NCBI GenBank assembly: GCA_017882555.1
Contig: JADGPH010000145.1
Location: forward strand, 1 to 8,076
DNA length: 8,076 nucleotides
Direction of reading: 5' to 3'
Source: Thermoleophilia bacterium
GTDB lineage: Bacteria > Actinomycetota > Thermoleophilia > Miltoncostaeales > Miltoncostaeaceae
This document shows positions 1-6,664 of the stretch, piece after piece. Position 1 is the stretch's first letter, and each line of letters starts with the position of its first letter. A program made the translations under genes and the position numbers. A model generated the notes under the pieces. It worked only from the letters and a program-made list of their open reading frames with translations. It was not told the DNA's origin and ran no database searches.

Positions 1-596
1 AGGGCCCGGTAGGTCATCTCGATCTGGAAGCCATAGCCCGCCGCGGTGACCTGGTCGAGTGGGATCGCCTCCAACACCGAACGACGGAAGCACTTGAAGC
101 CGCCGGTCAGATCGTTGATGGGGACCCGTAGGATCGCCTTGGCATACATGCATCCCGAGCGGCTGATCATGCGGCGAACTACGCCCCATCTGCGTGTTCC
201 GCCACCGGGGACATAGCGGCTCCCAAGCACGAGATCTGCATCCGCGGCCGCGGCGATCAACGATGGCAGCGCCCGGGGGTCATGCGAGAAGTCGCAATCC
301 ATCGCGACGATCAGCTGTGCGCCGGCATCCAACGCGTAGCGAAAACCCGCACGATAGGCCGGACCGATCCCCTCCTTGGCGGTGCGATGCATCACATGAA
401 TGCGCCGATTGTCGGCAGCCATTTGCTCGGCGAGATCACCGGTTCCGTCAGGTGATCCGTCGTCGACAACCAGAATGTGCCCGTCGATGCCCGTCGTCGC
501 AAAGATCTCGGTCAAGGCCTCCAGCATGCGCGTGATGTTCTCGGCCTCGTTATAGGTCGGGAGCGTGACCCACACCGCCTCACCGGCATGACTCAC
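1..596 (-). CDS. ppm1: Family-2 glycosyltransferase, polyprenol-phosphate mannose synthase type (3' end cut by window edge)
   Basis: The 198 readable residues match the Ppm1/dolichol-phosphate mannose synthase family. These enzymes move mannose from GDP-mannose to a polyprenyl phosphate on the cytoplasmic face of the membrane, supplying donors for lipoglycan and protein mannosylation. Visible motifs are LPTYNEAENI (residues 12-21), VVDDGSPDGT (43-52), the metal-binding MDCDFSH (99-105; the family usually has MDAD, and the DxD aspartates are kept), LGSRYVPGGG (124-133) and GGFKCFRR (165-172). Single-domain members run about 240 residues, so some 40 C-terminal residues should lie beyond position 1. 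The GTG start at 596 is chosen because GGGAGG lies 7 bases upstream. The frame stays open for about 80 codons further upstream, but that stretch has no family motifs. The family is secure. Mannose rather than another sugar is inferred from family resemblance. Confidence 0.88.
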   Translation of the reverse strand, partial: MSHAGEAVWVTLPTYNEAENITRMLEALTEIFATTGIDGHILVVDDGSPDGTGDLAEQMAADNRRIHVMHRTAKEGIGPAYRAGFRYALDAGAQLIVAMDCDFSHDPRALPSLIAAAADADLVLGSRYVPGGGTRRWGVVRRMISRSGCMYAKAILRVPINDLTGGFKCFRRSVLEAIPLDQVTAAGYGFQIEMTYRA

Positions 597-904
597 CGAC
601 CAACCTCCCGGGCGACAACACCAAACTCCATAAGGGCTCCATCCGTGCCGATTGATGCCAGTCGGCGCTTGGCATCCCGATTGTGCGCGCCGCTCGACCA
701 GGCGGCGGCACAGCATACGACGCCGTAGCCGCGTTGATCGGTGACCAGACGACTCTTTCACTGCCAACACCGGTGAACCTGCCGACGGATCTCGCAGCAC
801 GTCGCGCCGCCGCGATTGGGACGCATGGTCGCGCGCCCGGGCGCCACCTGTCGGCACCCCGGCGCCCGCTGATCGGCGTTTGACCCTTGTGCAAGGCTGG
901 ACTC
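597..904. other. Divergent gap of 308 bases with no convincing gene
   Basis: This stretch separates the minus-strand glycosyltransferase from the plus-strand hydrolase and should hold both 5' ends. Reading frames of 60-125 codons are open on both strands, but none shows a recognisable motif, and overlapping frames on both strands are usual in G/C-rich DNA. I found no convincing -35/-10 pair. A 7-base inverted repeat (GGGCGCC at 839-845, GGCGCCC at 861-867, 15-base loop) has no T tract and may be chance. A 12-codon minus-strand ORF (593-631) overlaps the glycosyltransferase start and is discussed as a finding. Confidence 0.5.
604..609 (-). promoter_or_regulatory. Ribosome binding site of the glycosyltransferase
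   Basis: GGGAGG on the minus strand ends 7 bases before the GTG at 596. It is what fixes the start at 596, since the reading frame remains open upstream. Confidence 0.6.
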
Positions 905-1654
905 ATGACCCCACCGCTACCGCTGATACTGCTGCATCCGTATCCGACTGACGCCACGTTCTGGGATGGGATGCGCCGTCACCTCGATCCCGAGCGAGCG
1001 ATCATCTCCGTCAATGCACCCGGGTTTGGTGATCAGCCCCCGAGCCCCGGCTGGACGATCGATGGCGCCGCCGCCCAGGTTGCGGCGCACATCGACACGC
1101 AGACACCCAACGGCACAGCGGCGGTGCTGGGACTGTCGATGGGTGGGTACATCGCACTCTCACTCGCGGCCCACTTTCCCGGACGGTGCGCACGGCTCGT
1201 CCTGGCCGATACCCGCGCCGACCCGGACGACCCCGCCACGCGCGCGGCACGAATAGTGGCGATTGCGGCGATTCGCGCCGGCCATCAGGCGGAGTACCTT
1301 GCGGCATTGTTGCCACGCCTGTTAGGTCCCGGTGCACCTCCGCAGATCCATCGCGAACTGGCAGTACTTGCCGAACGGCAATCTCCGGCCGCGCTCGTGG
1401 GGGCCTTGAGCGCGCTTGCAGCGCGCCCGGACCGTCGCCCCGATCTGCGACACCTTGATATGCCGACGTTGGTGATCGTCGGGGCCGAGGATCAGGTCAC
1501 TCCGCCTCGCGCCGCGCGCGAGCTCGCGCGCGAAATTCCCCATGCGCACCTCGTCGAGATCGCGGCCACTGGACACCTCAGCGCGCTCGAGCGTCCGGAC
1601 ACGGTCGCCCAACATGTCGAAGCGTTCCTCGCCCGGGACCCCACGTCATGCTGA
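905..1654 (+). CDS. Alpha/beta-hydrolase fold protein with complete catalytic triad
   Basis: A 249-residue cytoplasmic hydrolase of the alpha/beta fold, probably an esterase, lactonase or related C-C/ester-cleaving enzyme. The substrate cannot be read from the sequence. The N-terminal strand and oxyanion region are LILLHPYPTD (residues 7-16), the nucleophile elbow is GLSMGG with Ser78 (76-81), the acid is Asp196 in GAEDQVTPP, and the base is His224 in ATGHLSALERP. Order, spacing and length are normal for small members such as 3-oxoadipate enol-lactonase-like and MenH-like proteins. The ATG at 905 is chosen over an in-frame GTG at 887. AAGG lies about 8 bases upstream of 905, and the protein then begins directly at the first beta strand. 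No signal peptide is seen. The next gene is another alpha/beta-hydrolase fold protein 145 bases downstream with its own promoter, so this gene may be a single unit. Confidence 0.88.
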   Translation: MTPPLPLILLHPYPTDATFWDGMRRHLDPERAIISVNAPGFGDQPPSPGWTIDGAAAQVAAHIDTQTPNGTAAVLGLSMGGYIALSLAAHFPGRCARLVLADTRADPDDPATRAARIVAIAAIRAGHQAEYLAALLPRLLGPGAPPQIHRELAVLAERQSPAALVGALSALAARPDRRPDLRHLDMPTLVIVGAEDQVTPPRAARELAREIPHAHLVEIAATGHLSALERPDTVAQHVEAFLARDPTSC

Positions 1655-1719
1655 CACGGGGACACGCGACGGCACGGCCGATCGGGACGTTCGTCTTCGA
1701 CCCACATACCGTGGGGGGT

Positions 1720-1748
1720 TTGACATGACGCGAGATCCTTAATAGATT
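1720..1748 (+). promoter_or_regulatory. Sigma70-like promoter for the second hydrolase-fold gene
   Basis: A perfect -35 hexamer TTGACA (1720-1725) is followed after exactly 17 bases by TAGATT (1743-1748), which matches the TATAAT consensus at four of six positions. It sits in a locally A/T-rich stretch unlike its G/C-rich surroundings. Transcription would start near 1755, leaving a leader of about 45 bases before the ATG at 1800. It is the best promoter in the window. Confidence 0.65.
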
Positions 1749-1750
1749 AA
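1739..1750. repeat. 12-base palindrome over the -10 element
   Basis: TTAAT-AG-ATTAA is a perfect inverted repeat with five-base arms and a two-base centre. It covers the -10 hexamer of the promoter at 1720-1748, so a bound repressor would block polymerase. It consists almost wholly of A and T in G/C-rich DNA. A chance origin from an A/T-rich -10 region cannot be excluded. Confidence 0.35.
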
Positions 1751-1785
1751 CCGGTGAAACACTTATCCTTTCGCCTGCTATTAGT

Positions 1786-1789
1786 GAGG
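1786..1789 (+). promoter_or_regulatory. Ribosome binding site deciding the start at 1800
   Basis: GAGG ends 10 bases before the ATG at 1800 but only 1 base before an alternative in-frame TTG at 1791. It therefore supports the ATG. Confidence 0.5.
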
Positions 1790-1799
1790 TTTGGCACGA

Positions 1800-2495
1800 A
1801 TGCCGTCCCTTCCTCCCGCAATTGACCTCCACGTGCGGCACCGTGGACGCGGCCAGCTTGTCGTTGGACTCCACGACCTGAGCCATGACGGTCGTCAAAT
1901 GCTGGATGCGCTGTCGCATCTGTCGCAGCGCGAATACCGGGTACTTGCCCCCGATCTGCGCGGCCACGGCAAGTCACCGTCCCCGGCAGGACCCTGGAGC
2001 ATTGACGACTTTGCGTCCGACGTCGCCCGAATCGTCGCCGACGAGGGAGCACCCGCTGTCGTCGTCGGCCAGGGAATCGGGGCGGCCGCAGCGCTCGCGC
2101 TTGCCCTGGGTCACCCCGGCTTGGTGCGGGGCCTGGTCGTCACGGGCATCAGCCCGCGCAACGAAGACATCAATGCCCAAGATCGCTGGACCAAGGTGGC
2201 GCGCATCCTGCGTGAGCGCGACCGCGAGGGCATCGCCCTGACGGCCGAAGCCATGGCTGGGCGACCAGACTGGCGCGGCGCACTCCCACAGATCGACATC
2301 CCCACCGTGGTGCTGGCCACCACCGGTGATCGCAGCGTCCCAGTGGAGTTGCAGCGCGAACTCGGGACATGGATCCGCGGGGCACATGTCCGCACCCTCA
2401 ACGCTGGACACGACATCGCCGCGGAGTTTCCCGAGGCGTTCATCGACGCCATCGGTGAGGTCCTACACGGCGACCGGGCAGCCGTCGCCGCCTAG
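1800..2495 (+). CDS. Alpha/beta-hydrolase fold protein lacking the nucleophilic serine
   Basis: A 231-residue protein with clear alpha/beta-hydrolase architecture: VVGLHDLSHD (residues 21-30) in the oxyanion-loop position, VLAPDLRGHGKS (48-59), the nucleophile-elbow region VVVGQGIGAAAA (87-98), the acid Asp177 in ATTGDRSVP, and the base His204 in NAGHD. Family members carry G-x-S-x-G at the elbow. Here the line-up is G90-Q91-G92-I93-G94, so the nucleophile position is Gly92 (codon GGA, 2073-2075). Asp and His remain. It may be a non-hydrolytic or cofactor-independent member, a binding or regulatory protein, or an enzyme using different chemistry. The reading frame is clean, so this does not look like a pseudogene. 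The gene has its own promoter (1720-1748) and ends in a strong hairpin. It converges on cofH. The fold is secure and the function is unknown. Confidence 0.85.
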   Translation: MPSLPPAIDLHVRHRGRGQLVVGLHDLSHDGRQMLDALSHLSQREYRVLAPDLRGHGKSPSPAGPWSIDDFASDVARIVADEGAPAVVVGQGIGAAAALALALGHPGLVRGLVVTGISPRNEDINAQDRWTKVARILRERDREGIALTAEAMAGRPDWRGALPQIDIPTVVLATTGDRSVPVELQRELGTWIRGAHVRTLNAGHDIAAEFPEAFIDAIGEVLHGDRAAVAA

Positions 2496-2499
2496 TCCC

Positions 2500-2534
2500 C
2501 AGGGGCCCTCGCTCTGTCGGAGCGTGGGCCCCTG
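2500..2534. terminator. Strong hairpin between convergent genes, probably a bidirectional terminator
   Basis: CAGGGGCCC (2500-2508) pairs perfectly with GGGCCCCTG (2526-2534). Inside it, CGCTC (2510-2514) pairs with GAGCG (2520-2524). The two stems are separated by a single T-T mismatch, and the loop is five bases. The hairpin begins 4 bases after the hydrolase-fold stop codon and lies 60 bases beyond the cofH stop on the other strand. Neither flank has a run of T, so it may stop polymerase by stem strength alone or mainly protect 3' ends. Confidence 0.65.
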
Positions 2535-2593
2535 CGCGTCTGTGCCGCCCCTCGGCGCGGTGAGGACGACTATCTGCTGACTGCCACACGTAT

Positions 2594-4468
2594 TCAGGCC
2601 GCGGCCGCCGTCCCGACGATCTCGTAGAGCGTCGTTCGCTGGACCGGAGTGCGACCCATGTTCCTGATCGCCTGCTCGAGTTCTTCCGCGGTCGCCAGCT
2701 GCCCATGCGCCGCACCGGACGCGCGGGAGATGCTCTCGTTCATCAGGGTTCCCCCGAGGTCGTTACAGCCGGCGTCCAACAGGCGCGCACCCGCCTGCAG
2801 ACCCAGTTTGACCCAGCTGGCCTGAATATTTGGGATCAATCCGTCGAATGCAATCCGGGCAATCGCGTGAATGAGGACCACTTCATCCCACGTGGGCCCC
2901 GGGCGGGATTTCCCTTGCAGGTAGATGGGCGCACCCATGTGCACGAAGGGCAACGGAACAAACTCCGTGAACCCGCCGGTCTCGCGCTGAATCTCCCGGA
3001 GCACCTCATAGTGCCGGGCAAGCGCGATCGGGTGATCGATGTGGCCGTGCATGATGGTACTCGTCGCCCGCAGGCCCAACTTGTGGGCCTGGATCATCAC
3101 GTACGCCCACTCGGCCGTGCGCAACTTGTCTGGACACAGGTACTCGCGCACCGTGTCGTCCAGGATCTCGGCAGCCGTTCCGGGCAGTGTGCCGAGCCCC
3201 GCGTCCTTCAAGACGCGCAGAAAATCGGGAACGTCGACGTCGAGGGTGGCTGCGCCCTGCCAGATCTCCAGCGGCGTGAATGCATGGATGTGCATCTCGG
3301 GGAGCTCGGCTTTGACGGACTTGACGATGTCCAGGTAGAAGTTCCCGTCGAAGGTGGGATGGATGCCCCCCACCAGGCAGACCTCGGTGGCACCGAGCGC
3401 CGACGCCTCTTTGGAGCGCTCCACGATTGTGTCGATCGACAGCAAGTACGGATCGTCCCGAAACTCGAGGCTCTTCGGGCCGCGCGAGAAACCGCAGAAA
3501 CCACACCGGAAGTAACACTGGTTGGTGTAGTTGATGTTCCGGTTGATCACGTAGCTGACGGTCTCACCGCACAGACGCTCACGAATCTCGTTGGCAACCG
3601 CGGCGATCGCGTCGACCTCCGGACCTCGGCCCGTGAACAGCAACGCGATCTCCGATTCGGTCGGCGGCCGACCGTCGAGGGCACGCCCGAGGATCTCCGC
3701 AATCTCGGGGCGGTACTGGCCGGTATCGGCAGATGCGGGTCGCGAATTCCATGCCGGATCGGGCCACTCCGCCGACAAACGCACGTCGGGGACCGGTGCG
3801 GGAATATCGCGTCCCGGTGCCCACTCGTACCGCGGCCGTGCCGCACCGGATCCGTCGGCTTGATTGCACCACGCGCGAAATTCCGTCGCCGTCAGCGCGG
3901 CCCGGAGGGCGTCGATGTCGGAGTACAGCGGCAGCGCGGTGCGTTCGACCAGCAGGTGGGTCGCCAAGGCATCCCGGAGTTCGCCAAGCTGCACATCGGT
4001 CCAGGTGTGCGCAAGCACCACGTCGGCTGCGCCCGCTGCGATTGCGCGCACCGCCTCATCCTGGTCGGTGACGACCACGGAAATCGCGACATCGACCGCA
4101 GGCAATGCCGCGAGCTCAGCCGCCGCACTCACCGCGGCGAGATCGACGCGAAGCCACGCGGCCTCGGCGCGCACAACCGCATCGAGAATGTCACGCGTCG
4201 GACCGATGTGCTGCACGGTGATCCGGCAGCCATCGATGCCTGCATTGTGGAGGGCGATGGCATCGGACGGTGTGACCACCCAGGCGGTGGCGTCGTGCTG
4301 CGCCGATCGGGCGACCGGAAGCAGGCCCGCCGACAGCACAGCCGCGGCGAACCCGGAAGGATCGTCGGTCGTCTCGGCGGTCGTCGCACCCCGAGCGCGC
4401 ACCTGGTTGAGGATGTCTTCGGTAACCCCGTCATCTATGTGGACGGTCCGGCTGAAGGTGACGATCAC
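2594..4468 (-). CDS. cofH: Fo synthase subunit 2 (CofH, radical SAM) with a long N-terminal extension
   Basis: CofH joins a tyrosine-derived 4-hydroxybenzyl group to 5-amino-6-ribitylaminouracil. CofG then cyclises the product to Fo, the F420 chromophore. Residues from about 255 to 620 are a typical CofH: NRNINYTNQC leads into the iron-sulfur motif C318-x3-C322-x2-C325, followed by TEVCLVGGIHP (361-371), HIHAFTPLEIW (393-403), GTLPGTAAEILDD (426-438), TGGFTEFVPLPFVH (497-510) and NDLGGTLMNESISR (569-582). Ordinary CofH is roughly 360-420 residues. This one is 624, because residues 1-250 form an extra region with alternating strand/helix-like stretches and no cysteine cluster; only Cys81 and Cys201 occur there. 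The GTG start overlaps the cofG stop as GTGA, with AAAGG just upstream, which supports the long form and translational coupling. Residues 2-11 resemble the strand before CofG's cysteine motif. The CofH assignment is secure. The extension's role is unknown. Confidence 0.93.
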   Translation of the reverse strand: MIVTFSRTVHIDDGVTEDILNQVRARGATTAETTDDPSGFAAAVLSAGLLPVARSAQHDATAWVVTPSDAIALHNAGIDGCRITVQHIGPTRDILDAVVRAEAAWLRVDLAAVSAAAELAALPAVDVAISVVVTDQDEAVRAIAAGAADVVLAHTWTDVQLGELRDALATHLLVERTALPLYSDIDALRAALTATEFRAWCNQADGSGAARPRYEWAPGRDIPAPVPDVRLSAEWPDPAWNSRPASADTGQYRPEIAEILGRALDGRPPTESEIALLFTGRGPEVDAIAAVANEIRERLCGETVSYVINRNINYTNQCYFRCGFCGFSRGPKSLEFRDDPYLLSIDTIVERSKEASALGATEVCLVGGIHPTFDGNFYLDIVKSVKAELPEMHIHAFTPLEIWQGAATLDVDVPDFLRVLKDAGLGTLPGTAAEILDDTVREYLCPDKLRTAEWAYVMIQAHKLGLRATSTIMHGHIDHPIALARHYEVLREIQRETGGFTEFVPLPFVHMGAPIYLQGKSRPGPTWDEVVLIHAIARIAFDGLIPNIQASWVKLGLQAGARLLDAGCNDLGGTLMNESISRASGAAHGQLATAEELEQAIRNMGRTPVQRTTLYEIVGTAAAA

Positions 4469-5673
4469 GTGATGGCCTTTACCAGTCCTGGTTCAGAATC
4501 GAGCTGGGAATCAATGAACGGTCGCACAGCCGACGCGACAAATCCCGGGCGATCGACATATTCGGGGTAGATCGTCAGCCGCTCGGTCAACGCATAGCCC
4601 GCCTCGCCACAGAGTTCGCCGAGTGCACCAATGTTCGGCCATGGCGCCTCGGGGTTGATGAAATCGGGGGTCAGCGGCGAGATGCCACCCCAGTCGTCAA
4701 TGCCGGCCAACAGGAGCGGGCCGTAGTCCGCGGAGAGGTTCGGCGGCGCCTGGACATGCGCGTCGGGCCCCATGATGAGCCGCGCGATCGCGCAGGTCGT
4801 CATCAGCTCAATCAGCCCCGGCTCGCCCGTGGCCGCCATTGGGGTGTCTTCCTTCGCCCGAAAGTTCTGCACGATGATTTCCTGGATGTGACCGTATTCA
4901 TCCTGCAAATCGCGCAGCGCGAGCAGCGCCTCGACGCGCTCGCGCGGGGTCTCCCCGATCCCGATCAGGATCCCGGTCGTAAAGGGGATCCTCAGCTCGC
5001 CAGCCTTGCGGATCACCGCCAGGCGCGTGGACGGGCGCTTGTCGGGAGCGTGTTCGTGTGGTCCGCCCGGTCCACAGAGCCGGTCCGCGACAGTCTCCAA
5101 CATGAGACCCTGACTCGCCGAGACCTCTTTGAGTTCCGCCAGTTCACGCCGGGACATGACCCCGGCATTGGGGTGCGGCAATAGCCCGGTTTCGTCGAGC
5201 ACTCGCTTGCACATCTCTACGAGGTACCCGTGGGTCGAGGTGTGGCCATAGCGCTTGAGCTGCTTCAGGTGGCTGGGCCACCGTACTTCCGGGCGATCGC
5301 CGAGGCAGAACAACGCTTCCTTGCAGCCCATCCGCTGACCCGCGCGTGCGACGGCCATTACCTCATCCGGGCTCATCGTGTGCGCCCGGGGATCGTCGGG
5401 ATCCTTGGCGAACGTGCAGTACGAGCAGACATCCCGGCAGAGGTTGGTCAGCGGGATGAAGACCTTGCGCGAGTATGTGACGATTGGGTCGCGACCAAGA
5501 TCACGCATCTGTGCTGCGGCAGCCCACAATGCGGGGTGGTGGCTGCGCGAGACGTCGGCGAGCGACAGCGCAAGTTCCCGAGAGATGCGCCGGCCCTGCT
5601 GGGCGTAGTCGATCGCATCCCAGAGCTCCGTGGGAGCTCCGGGCGCAGTGATCTCAGGATGGAGAGACGTCAT
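4465..5673 (-). CDS. cofG: Fo synthase subunit 1 (CofG, radical SAM)
   Basis: CofG catalyses the second radical-SAM step of Fo synthesis, cyclising the CofH product with loss of ammonia. The protein has 402 residues. VTYSRKVFIPLTNLC (residues 65-79) leads into the iron-sulfur motif C79-x3-C83-x2-C86. Then come SPDEVMAVARAGQRMGCKEALF, the CofG-type GDRPE, TGILIGIGETPRER, and the stretch EIIVQNFRAKEDTPM in the second half of the barrel. It ends with ERLTIYPEYV followed by about 25 residues. In mycobacterial FbiC this unit is fused ahead of CofH; here the order is kept but a stop codon separates them. The TGA shares GTGA with the cofH start. No strong ribosome binding site precedes the ATG at 5673. 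The upstream crotonase stop is 22 bases away, so translation may depend partly on that gene. Assignment is secure. Confidence 0.94.
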   Translation of the reverse strand: MTSLHPEITAPGAPTELWDAIDYAQQGRRISRELALSLADVSRSHHPALWAAAAQMRDLGRDPIVTYSRKVFIPLTNLCRDVCSYCTFAKDPDDPRAHTMSPDEVMAVARAGQRMGCKEALFCLGDRPEVRWPSHLKQLKRYGHTSTHGYLVEMCKRVLDETGLLPHPNAGVMSRRELAELKEVSASQGLMLETVADRLCGPGGPHEHAPDKRPSTRLAVIRKAGELRIPFTTGILIGIGETPRERVEALLALRDLQDEYGHIQEIIVQNFRAKEDTPMAATGEPGLIELMTTCAIARLIMGPDAHVQAPPNLSADYGPLLLAGIDDWGGISPLTPDFINPEAPWPNIGALGELCGEAGYALTERLTIYPEYVDRPGFVASAVRPFIDSQLDSEPGLVKAIT

Positions 5674-5695
5674 CGTCGGTCGCGATCAGGTGGGA

Positions 5696-6502
5696 TCAGC
5701 CGGGCTCGGGGCCGGCGCCTTCCCGGAACCGGCGCCAATCCGGCTTGCGCTTTTCCTGGAACGCGGCGATGCCCTCTTGGGGCTCCGGACCATAGATGTG
5801 GTTGAGCGCCACGAGCTCAAGCCCATGCTGCACCGAGCCGTGGAGCAGGTCGGTCGCGGCGTTCATGGCCAGCTTCGCCAGTCGAAGACCCTGCGGAGAG
5901 CGCTGGAGGATCTGGGTGCACCACGAGTCCACTTCGGCATCCAGTTCGTCGTCGGGCACAACCTTGTTGACGAGTCCCATTTGCAGCGCCTCTTCGGCGG
6001 TGTACTGGCGCGTCAAAAACAAGAGCTCACGCGCCTTCTTCTCGCCAACGATCGCCGGCATCAGCTGGCAACCCCACCACAGGGGGGCACTGCCGATCTT
6101 CGGTCCCGCCTGACCGAATTTCCCGGACGCGCCGGTGAGCGTCAGATCGCACATGACATTGAGTTCGTTGCCCCCGCCGATGCAGTAGCCCCGGACCTTG
6201 CAGATGATCGGCTTGCCATTGTTGCGAATCGCTGAGACCAAGCGATCGCCCAAGTGATGGATGTGCCGTTTCTGCTGGATCGTCCGGGTCGGGTCTGCCA
6301 CGTCGCCACCCACACAGAACGCGCGCTCTCCCGCGCCAGTGAAGACGATCACACCGATCTTGTCGTCATCCGCGGCGCGCTCAAATGCGACGCACAACTC
6401 CTCGAGGGTCTGTGTGCGAAACGCGTTGAGCTTCTCCGGACGATTGAGCGTGATGGTTGCGCGAGCTCCATCGACCTCGTAAAGAATGTCTTCGAACTCC
6501 AT
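5696..6502 (-). CDS. Crotonase-fold CoA enzyme, MenB/BadI-like branch
   Basis: A 268-residue crotonase-superfamily protein. Its start MEFEDILYEV, the NRPEKLNAF stretch (20-28) and the C-terminal EKRKPDWRRF (250-259) resemble 2-ketocyclohexanecarboxyl-CoA hydrolase (BadI) and dihydroxynaphthoyl-CoA synthase (MenB). Oxyanion-hole segments are AFCVGGD (61-67) and YCIGGGNEL (106-114). Glu113 is present, but the second catalytic Glu of enoyl-CoA hydratases is replaced by Gly133 in FGQAGPKIG, as in MenB and BadI, so a beta-oxidation hydratase is unlikely. MenB and BadI next have GSFD or GSVD with an active-site Asp. Here residues 137-145 read GSAPLWWGC, so Pro140 stands where Asp is expected. The C-terminal Tyr (237) also seems shifted against the catalytic Tyr of those families. 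The ATG at 6502 has a near-perfect ribosome binding site. The gene leads the probable operon with cofG and cofH. The reaction is unknown: C-C bond cleavage or formation on a cyclic acyl-CoA is possible. Confidence 0.85.
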   Translation of the reverse strand: MEFEDILYEVDGARATITLNRPEKLNAFRTQTLEELCVAFERAADDDKIGVIVFTGAGERAFCVGGDVADPTRTIQQKRHIHHLGDRLVSAIRNNGKPIICKVRGYCIGGGNELNVMCDLTLTGASGKFGQAGPKIGSAPLWWGCQLMPAIVGEKKARELLFLTRQYTAEEALQMGLVNKVVPDDELDAEVDSWCTQILQRSPQGLRLAKLAMNAATDLLHGSVQHGLELVALNHIYGPEPQEGIAAFQEKRKPDWRRFREGAGPEPG

Positions 6503-6512
6503 CGCGAAAAGC

Positions 6513-6518
6513 CCTCCT
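6513..6518 (-). promoter_or_regulatory. Ribosome binding site of the crotonase-fold gene
   Basis: AGGAGG on the minus strand lies 10 bases before the ATG at 6502. It decides this start against an in-frame upstream start at 6703, which would add 67 residues with no family resemblance. Confidence 0.8.
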
Positions 6519-6664
6519 GTGGGTTTCAGTCTCGGCGACGTCGAACGGAGTTTAGCCGTCTCTCGAGCTCGGGCCACGGCGCACGTGACAAACGCAACGA
6601 TGGCGTCCGCGCTGCCCTCACCGCTCGCCCCGCGGGGATGATGAATTCCGAGACACGCCTTGTG

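Noticed and set aside
839..867. Inverted repeat GGGCGCC/GGCGCCC as a terminator or attenuator
   Set aside because: The arms are only seven bases of pure G/C, the loop is 15 bases and no T tract follows. Such repeats arise by chance in G/C-rich DNA.
580..957. A 125-codon minus-strand frame and a 66-codon plus-strand frame (683-883) in the 597-904 gap
   Set aside because: Neither shows a motif or a good ribosome binding site. The minus-strand one overlaps both flanking genes, and composition alone explains the open frames.
2705..4570. A 621-codon open frame on the plus strand opposite cofH
   Set aside because: It lies fully antisense to cofH, a secure gene with intact motifs. Its translation is Arg/Gly/His-rich with no recognisable domain. 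Long antisense frames are a by-product of G/C-ending codons.
5230..6235. Plus-strand open frames (5230-5805 and 5630-6235) opposite cofG and the crotonase gene
   Set aside because: They are antisense to well-supported genes, overlap one another in different frames and have no family signature.
5696..6502. Calling the crotonase-fold gene a fatty-acid enoyl-CoA hydratase
   Set aside because: The second catalytic Glu is replaced by Gly133 and the FGQAGPKIG segment and C-terminus follow MenB/BadI rather than beta-oxidation hydratases.
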